Below, piece by piece: positions 1 through 3,851 of a stretch of 6,286 nucleotides of DNA. Origin of the DNA: Phycisphaerales bacterium (GTDB lineage Bacteria; Planctomycetota; Phycisphaerae; Phycisphaerales; UBA1924); assembly GCA_025453375.1 (NCBI GenBank), contig JALOQT010000060.1, positions 1 to 6,286 of the forward strand, given 5' to 3'. The position numbers were made by a program, and so were the translations under genes. Positions within the stretch are counted from its first letter, which is position 1. Every line of letters starts with the position of its first letter. The notes below the pieces were generated by a model. The model saw only the letters and a program-made list of their open reading frames with translations, made no database searches and was not told where the DNA came from.

Positions 1-1
1 G

Positions 2-358
2 AAGCCGGGTGGGCCGCCGAGCGTGACGCGGGCGCTGGCGATTGAGCAGTTTCACAGTGCCAGTCGGCGGTGTCGCGTGCTGATTCGGGCGCTGCGGGCG
101 TGCTATACGGCGGTGGGCGCGTTTGCCGCGGGCACGTGCGTGGCGATGCTGGGGGCGACGTTGAGTTACTTCCACCTTGATGAGGCTGGGCGGGTGTGCA
201 TCGTGATCATGCTGGTGATCTGCGCGATCGGGATGCTGGCTGTCGGGCTGGCGGCGGTCTTCCTGGTGCGCGAGACGACCAGCACGATCGACATGCTGGC
301 GGCCGAGGAGCGGAGCATCGTCGCCGTCGCGCCCGAGGCGCTGCGCGCGAAGCGGTAA
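2..358 (+). CDS. C-terminal part of a small two-helix membrane protein, DUF2721-like (5' truncated)
   Basis: The frame is open to the left edge of the window and ends at a TAA at 356-358, so the gene probably starts upstream. A GTG at 23 is the first possible internal start, but nothing marks it as the real one. Counting from that GTG, a basic segment (about 15-26, with R-R-C-R and R-A-L-R) precedes a hydrophobic helix at about 28-49. A short acidic loop (H-L-D-E-A-G-R) follows, then a second helix at about 58-82, then R-E-T-T-S-T-I-D-M-L and a charged tail. This order (basic segment, helix, short loop, helix, then R-E plus an amphipathic stretch) resembles the C-terminal two thirds of DUF2721 proteins, a family of unknown function that usually has one more N-terminal helix. 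That helix would lie outside the window. Family assignment is moderate; location in the inner membrane is inferred from the helices. The gene converges on the secreted protease, with only 65 bp between stop codons, and shows no functional link to it. Confidence 0.6.
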   Translation, partial: KPGGPPSVTRALAIEQFHSASRRCRVLIRALRACYTAVGAFAAGTCVAMLGATLSYFHLDEAGRVCIVIMLVICAIGMLAVGLAAVFLVRETTSTIDMLAAEERSIVAVAPEALRAKR

Positions 359-364
359 GCACAA

Positions 365-395
365 AGGCCGCCCACTGTGTGAATGTGGGCGGCCT
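365..395. terminator. Perfect inverted repeat between convergent genes, probable bidirectional terminator
   Basis: The arms AGGCCGCCCAC (365-375) and GTGGGCGGCCT (385-395) are exact reverse complements, 11 bp long, around a 9-nt loop. The hairpin begins 7 nt after the plus-strand stop codon and 29 nt beyond the minus-strand protease stop codon, as expected for a terminator shared by convergent genes. Neither side has a long T tract. On the minus strand the stem is followed by TTGTG (TTTGTG counting the last stem base), so termination of the protease transcript is slightly better supported. The hairpin itself is seen; its function is inferred. Confidence 0.7.
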
Positions 396-423
396 GGCGT
401 GAACTGTGCGGGCCGACGTGGGC

Positions 424-3390
424 TCAGCAGCCCTGGAAGTAGCGACCGAGGAAGACGATGATGTCGTCGGCAGTGAACTGGCCGTCAGCAGCCGGGGCTT
501 GGTTGGCTCCGGCGATGTCGGCGCGGGCGTCACCGGCGAAGTACCAGCCGAGGAAGACGATGATGTCATCGGCAGTCAGGACGCCATCGGCGCCGACGGA
601 CTGGTTGGGGCCAGCGACATCGCTGGGCGTGCAGGCGTCGGGGCCGCTGGGGGAGAACATGACGTTGAGCGAGCCGGCGCCGGAGGCCGAGATGCCCGAG
701 GAGTTGATGAACCCGCCGACGCGAAGGAGGATGGTTTGGCCGCTGGTCAGCGGGCGGATGACGCGCGAGGCGAGGTTGTTGGCCGGCGAGCAGGCGGCGC
801 CGGAGAGGTCATCGTTGCAGTCGATGGCGGTGTCGGCGGTGGAGCCGGGGCAGGTGGAGTAGACGGCGATGCGCGTGTCCCACGTGGTGCCGCAGGTTTC
901 GGCCATCAGCGTGCCAGCGGCGGGGGCGACGAAGCGATACCAGACGTCGCGGCCGATCTGGCTGGAGCCGAAGGAGTTGCAGAGCGTCTCGCTGGGGCCG
1001 CTGTTGGTGGCAAAGAGGGTGTTGAACGTCGTCACGCCCGCCGAGACGAGCTGGGCACCGGCGCACTCGTCATTGGACGGGGGCGGGGTGACGGGCGTGA
1101 AGGTTGAGCGGAGGTTGAAGGCGCCGGTGGCGGCGGTATAGCCCGCGACGCGGAGGCGGATGGACTGGCCGGCGGTCAGGCTCAGCGAGAGGAAGCTGCT
1201 GCTGCCGGCACCGGCGCAGGGGCCGGTGGTGGTGTCGTCGTTGCAGGCGATCTGGGCGTTTCCGCTGCCGCAGCCGGCGTAGGCGGTCAGGACGGTGTCG
1301 ATGGCACTGCCGCAGGTGTCAAGTGCGAGCGTGCCGGCGATCGGGGCGGTGTAGCGGTACCAGACGTCCGGGCGGGTTTGCGCGCTGGTGACGACGCAGG
1401 TGGGCGCGGCGGCGACATCGGCGGCGGTGTAGGTCGCGCCGACGGTGGTGCCGGTCTGCGGGGTGCCGGGGGTCAGCAGCGTGGCGGTGGCGCAGGAGTC
1501 CGGATTGGCGGGCGGGGTGCCGATGGTCAGGGAGTAGGTGTTGAGCGGGCCGGTGCCGGTGATCGAGACATTCAGGAGCACGTCGACGGCGGCGGCGCTG
1601 GTGTTGACCCACGTGATGGTTTCGGTGCCGGTGGTGGTGAGGCTGGTGGCGACGGGCGTGCCGGCGCAGGCGGTCAGGAGGCGGAGGTCGACGTTGGCGG
1701 TGGTGGGGTTGAAGGTGGCGGTGGAGTTGAAGGTGCCGCCAGCGGGGATGCTGATGCGGAACCAATCCTGGGCGACGGCCTTCACGACGAGGTTGCTGTA
1801 GGTCTGCGAAGGTGAGGTGGGCGTCAGCAGGCGCGCGGTGGCGCAGGTCTGGTTGGGGAAGAACGAGTCATCGGGGAAGCCGGCCAACGCCGTCTGAATG
1901 TCGGGGAAGAAGGATGCGAAGCGGCCGTAGGTGTCGTTTTGCAGGGACGCCGGGTTGCCGCAGGCACTGGCGCCGCAGGAGAGGACGCCGATGATCTGCT
2001 GATTGTCCACACGGATGAGGGGCGAGCCACTGGAGCCGCCTTCAGTGACGCCGTTGGTCCAGTTGACACGGAGGCTCTCAGCGAGGTTGGATGACTGGGC
2101 GGCGGAGGCACCGCAGGTGGCGGTGAGGGCGGTGGAGCCGAAACTGATCTTCTTGACATCGCCGGAGGGGTGGTGGATGCCGACGACTGAGACATTGGCC
2201 GTGGGCGTGGCGGAAGACCAGCCGAGGTAGAAGAGCCCGCCCGGCAGCAGGCCGGTCAGGCGGGCGAGCGTGCCATCGCTGACGGCGCGGTTGGCGACGA
2301 CGACGGCGCCGGTGGTCTGCGGGACGGAGCCGCGGTCGGGGTTGGCGCCGGTGCAGGTGGGGGTCTGCCAGAGCCAGTAGGCATCGAGGCTGGGTGCGCT
2401 GGTGGCGGTGACGCCGCAGTGCGCGGCGGTGAGGAAGTAGGGCGTGAGGTCGTTGGAGGTGGTGCTGATCAGCGAGCCGGAGCACTGGCCGGTGCCGCCG
2501 GGGCCGGAGAGGTAGTAAATCGCGACGGCTCGCGCGGCGTTGGCATAGGTGGCGAAGCAGGCGACATCGTTGTTGCAGGTGCCGGAGCCACCGCCGAAGT
2601 CACCGCCGCCCCCGCGCGGGGTGCTGACGGGCGTTGAGCGCGGGGTGGGCGTGCCGGCCGGGGCGGACTGGGGGGCCGACTTGGGCGCGGCCTGGGGGAA
2701 CTGCTGGGCCATCGCGCGGCGTGCCTCGGCCCAGGCCAGGGGCAGGTCGCGATAGATGTGCTGCATCGTGCGCAGCGCAAAGGGGCGCACGGGCAGGCTG
2801 CCTGCGGGCAGGGTCATTTCGAGGCGAAGCGTGTCGCCGAAGATGATGGGCGTGTATTGCGAGCCGGTGCCCGCCTGGCCGCGGCCGGTGTAGATGGTGC
2901 TGATGTTGCGCGAGTTGCTGGGCGAATAGGCGAGCACTTCGGCGCCCTCGGGCAGGTCGAGGTCGGTCAACTCAGCACGGAGGGCGGTAGCGCCTTCGCA
3001 GCGGAGGTCCAGCGCCCAGAAGAGGCGGCCGTCGGGCAGGACGGTCCAGAGGCCGGCGTCGGCGGGGACGTCGATGTCGCGGGCGATGCCGACGCGCAGG
3101 GGCGTGCGGCGGGTGGCCAGGTCATCGGCGATCAGCGCGGCGTGATCGACCGCGGGCAGTGAGACGAACGGCACATCAGCCAGGCGCAGGCCTGCGACGG
3201 CGCTGAGGGGCTTGGCGGTGGGCATCACGGCTGGCGCGGCGGGCAGGCCTTCGGAGGCGAGGGCCTCGACAGCGGGCATTGGCGCGAAGTTGGCATCGGC
3301 CAGGGCGTTGACATCCTGCTGAGCGAGTGCGGCGGTGCTGGTGGCCAAGGCAGCGAGGAGAGACAGCGCGGTGCGATGGGGAGTCTTCAT
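424..3390 (-). CDS. Secreted lysyl endopeptidase-like serine protease with three PPC-like domains and a GC-type dockerin tail
   Basis: This 988-aa exported endopeptidase is predicted to cut after lysine. I chose the ATG at 3390 because it opens a clear signal peptide (M-K-T-P-H-R, hydrophobic core, cleavage after A-L-A at about 23/24). The frame extends 38 codons further only through a TTG. No Shine-Dalgarno is evident. Residues 24-230 form a propeptide with a beta-rich part, then a Pro/Ser/Thr and Gly-rich linker (231-269). The catalytic domain (about 270-505) matches Achromobacter protease I: His324 in TAAHC, Asp372 in SDGTL, Ser454 in GSSGSP. Cys272, 278, 303, 325, 346 and 477 correspond to its six cysteines. 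Asp486 in NDTYGR aligns without gaps from the last cysteine with Asp225, which sets Lys specificity. Three PPC-like beta domains follow (about 514-625, 628-765, 770-913), the last two with D-V-W-Y-R, T-C-G and C-N-D-D. Residues 918-988 are two dockerin-like units ending in Gly-Cys. Odd points are extra Cys426 and Cys472 and very few lysines. The protease family is firm; Lys specificity is a strong inference. Confidence 0.93.
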   Translation of the reverse strand: MKTPHRTALSLLAALATSTAALAQQDVNALADANFAPMPAVEALASEGLPAAPAVMPTAKPLSAVAGLRLADVPFVSLPAVDHAALIADDLATRRTPLRVGIARDIDVPADAGLWTVLPDGRLFWALDLRCEGATALRAELTDLDLPEGAEVLAYSPSNSRNISTIYTGRGQAGTGSQYTPIIFGDTLRLEMTLPAGSLPVRPFALRTMQHIYRDLPLAWAEARRAMAQQFPQAAPKSAPQSAPAGTPTPRSTPVSTPRGGGGDFGGGSGTCNNDVACFATYANAARAVAIYYLSGPGGTGQCSGSLISTTSNDLTPYFLTAAHCGVTATSAPSLDAYWLWQTPTCTGANPDRGSVPQTTGAVVVANRAVSDGTLARLTGLLPGGLFYLGWSSATPTANVSVVGIHHPSGDVKKISFGSTALTATCGASAAQSSNLAESLRVNWTNGVTEGGSSGSPLIRVDNQQIIGVLSCGASACGNPASLQNDTYGRFASFFPDIQTALAGFPDDSFFPNQTCATARLLTPTSPSQTYSNLVVKAVAQDWFRISIPAGGTFNSTATFNPTTANVDLRLLTACAGTPVATSLTTTGTETITWVNTSAAAVDVLLNVSITGTGPLNTYSLTIGTPPANPDSCATATLLTPGTPQTGTTVGATYTAADVAAAPTCVVTSAQTRPDVWYRYTAPIAGTLALDTCGSAIDTVLTAYAGCGSGNAQIACNDDTTTGPCAGAGSSSFLSLSLTAGQSIRLRVAGYTAATGAFNLRSTFTPVTPPPSNDECAGAQLVSAGVTTFNTLFATNSGPSETLCNSFGSSQIGRDVWYRFVAPAAGTLMAETCGTTWDTRIAVYSTCPGSTADTAIDCNDDLSGAACSPANNLASRVIRPLTSGQTILLRVGGFINSSGISASGAGSLNVMFSPSGPDACTPSDVAGPNQSVGADGVLTADDIIVFLGWYFAGDARADIAGANQAPAADGQFTADDIIVFLGRYFQGC
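436..621 (-). repeat. Two tandem dockerin-like units encoded by a 102-bp-period direct repeat
   Basis: The last part of the protease gene contains two copies of a 34-codon unit, at about 436-519 and 538-621, offset by exactly 102 bp. Within them, 446-474 and 548-576 differ at only one of 29 bases. In protein terms, each copy has a D-[VI]-A-G-x-N-Q start, then A-D-G-x-[LF]-T-A-D-D-I-I-V-F-L-G-x-Y-F. The Asp-rich start and the helix after it resemble the calcium-binding loop and helix of classical dockerin repeats. The repeat is therefore a domain-internal duplication, not a mobile repeat. Confidence 0.85.
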
Positions 3391-3442
3391 GGTGATCAAT
3401 CGAGTGAGCGCGGCGCGGGGCCGAGGAGGGTGGACGAACTGA

Positions 3443-3462
3443 GCCACGGCCTGGGCCGCGGC
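3443..3462 (-). promoter_or_regulatory. Possible mRNA leader hairpin upstream of the protease gene
   Basis: Read on the minus strand, GCCGCGGC, a CCAG loop and GCCGTGGC can form an 8-bp stem with one G-U pair, 52 nt upstream of the protease ATG. On the plus strand the same position would be an A-C mismatch, so the hairpin is better formed in the protease-sense RNA. It could affect mRNA stability or translation if transcription starts upstream of it. Chance hairpins are common in DNA this GC-rich, so this stays tentative. Confidence 0.25.
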
Positions 3463-3577
3463 GAGGACCGCAGCGATGACCGCGGAGCCTGGGGAGGGCA
3501 ACACGAACAGCGGATTGTGCCCCCACGCGGGAGAAGAAACACGCGGACTGCCCTGCGTATTGCGGGGCTACGCCATG

Positions 3578-3590
3578 ACTCGGACCGAGT
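3578..3590. promoter_or_regulatory. Short dyad, operator-like (ACTCGG-A-CCGAGT)
   Basis: This is a perfect 6-bp-arm dyad with a single central base, about 190 bp upstream of the protease start codon. A symmetric site with so small a centre is too tight to form an RNA hairpin but is typical in form of a DNA site for a dimeric regulator. No regulator is encoded in the window and I do not recognise the motif. A second dyad lies 14 bp further upstream of the protease gene. Confidence 0.2.
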
Positions 3591-3604
3591 GGCCTGGGAT
3601 CGGA

Positions 3605-3626
3605 GCGAATCCGGAGCATGATTCGC
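3605..3626. promoter_or_regulatory. Inverted repeat GCGAATC / GATTCGC upstream of the protease gene
   Basis: Perfect 7-bp arms (3605-3611 and 3620-3626) flank an 8-nt spacer, about 215-235 bp upstream of the protease ATG. The arms are less GC-biased than the surroundings, which makes chance somewhat less likely. It could be a regulator-binding dyad or a small RNA hairpin. There is no T tract on either side, so I do not call it a terminator. Confidence 0.2.
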
Positions 3627-3809
3627 AGAAGGCACCCCGACGGTTGCCAAAAACGCCGATTCGACCGTCACACACCCCGAACGCGTGGGCCGATGCGGGG
3701 CGGTGGGGACATGGGGGTTCTCGGACGAGTGGCGGGTGCCGGTATGCAACACAAGCCGCGGCTCAGATGGCGTAGTGAGGATTCGGAGGTCGGCGGCAGT
3801 TTGACCCGG

Positions 3810-3831
3810 CCCGGAGGTCCGGGGTACCCGG
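3810..3831 (-). terminator. Weak candidate terminator region after the aminopeptidase gene (two alternative hairpins)
   Basis: Two short GC stems overlap here: CCCGG-AGGT-CCGGG (3810-3823) and CCGGG-GTA-CCCGG (3819-3831). They share the CCGGG block, so only one can form at a time. They lie about 20-40 bp beyond the aminopeptidase stop codon, where a terminator is expected, but the stems are only 5-6 bp and no T run follows on the minus strand. The position is the main argument. Confidence 0.25.
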
Positions 3832-3851
3832 GGCGATATCGGTTGTGCTGG

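Larger units (their letters stand above)
3391..3851. other. 461-bp intergenic region with no credible gene
   Basis: This stretch lies between the stop codon of the aminopeptidase gene and the start codon of the protease gene, both on the minus strand. Open frames cross it on both strands, but their translations are Arg/Pro/Ser-rich, lack any recognisable motif and mostly start at rare codons, so I call none of them. No tRNA, IS end or CRISPR repeat is visible. It holds four short inverted repeats, listed separately, and presumably the protease promoter, which I could not place. The length suggests the protease has its own promoter and is not simply read through from the aminopeptidase gene. 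Confidence 0.6.

Noticed and set aside
406..1107. 233-codon open frame on the plus strand opposite the protease C-terminus
   Set aside because: Its Gly/Ala/Asp/Val-rich translation is the antisense image of PPC and dockerin codons in GC-rich DNA and has no motif of its own.
3391..3504. 38-codon upstream extension of the protease frame to a TTG
   Set aside because: It would bury the clear signal peptide that begins at the ATG at 3390, and the added Ala/Pro/Arg sequence has no domain character.
3524..3546. 7-bp direct repeat CACGCGG, two copies 16 bp apart
   Set aside because: It is too short and too GC-rich to stand out from chance in this sequence, and has no third copy.
3622..3650. Sigma70-like promoter on the minus strand (TTGGCA, 17-bp spacer, TGCGAA)
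   Set aside because: The -35 box is fair but the -10 box matches the consensus poorly, and planctomycete promoter rules are too uncertain to rely on it.
3396..3752. 118-codon minus-strand open frame in the intergenic region
   Set aside because: It has a TTG start, low-complexity Arg/Ser/Pro composition, no ribosome-binding site and no recognisable domain; it overlaps the presumed leader of the protease gene.
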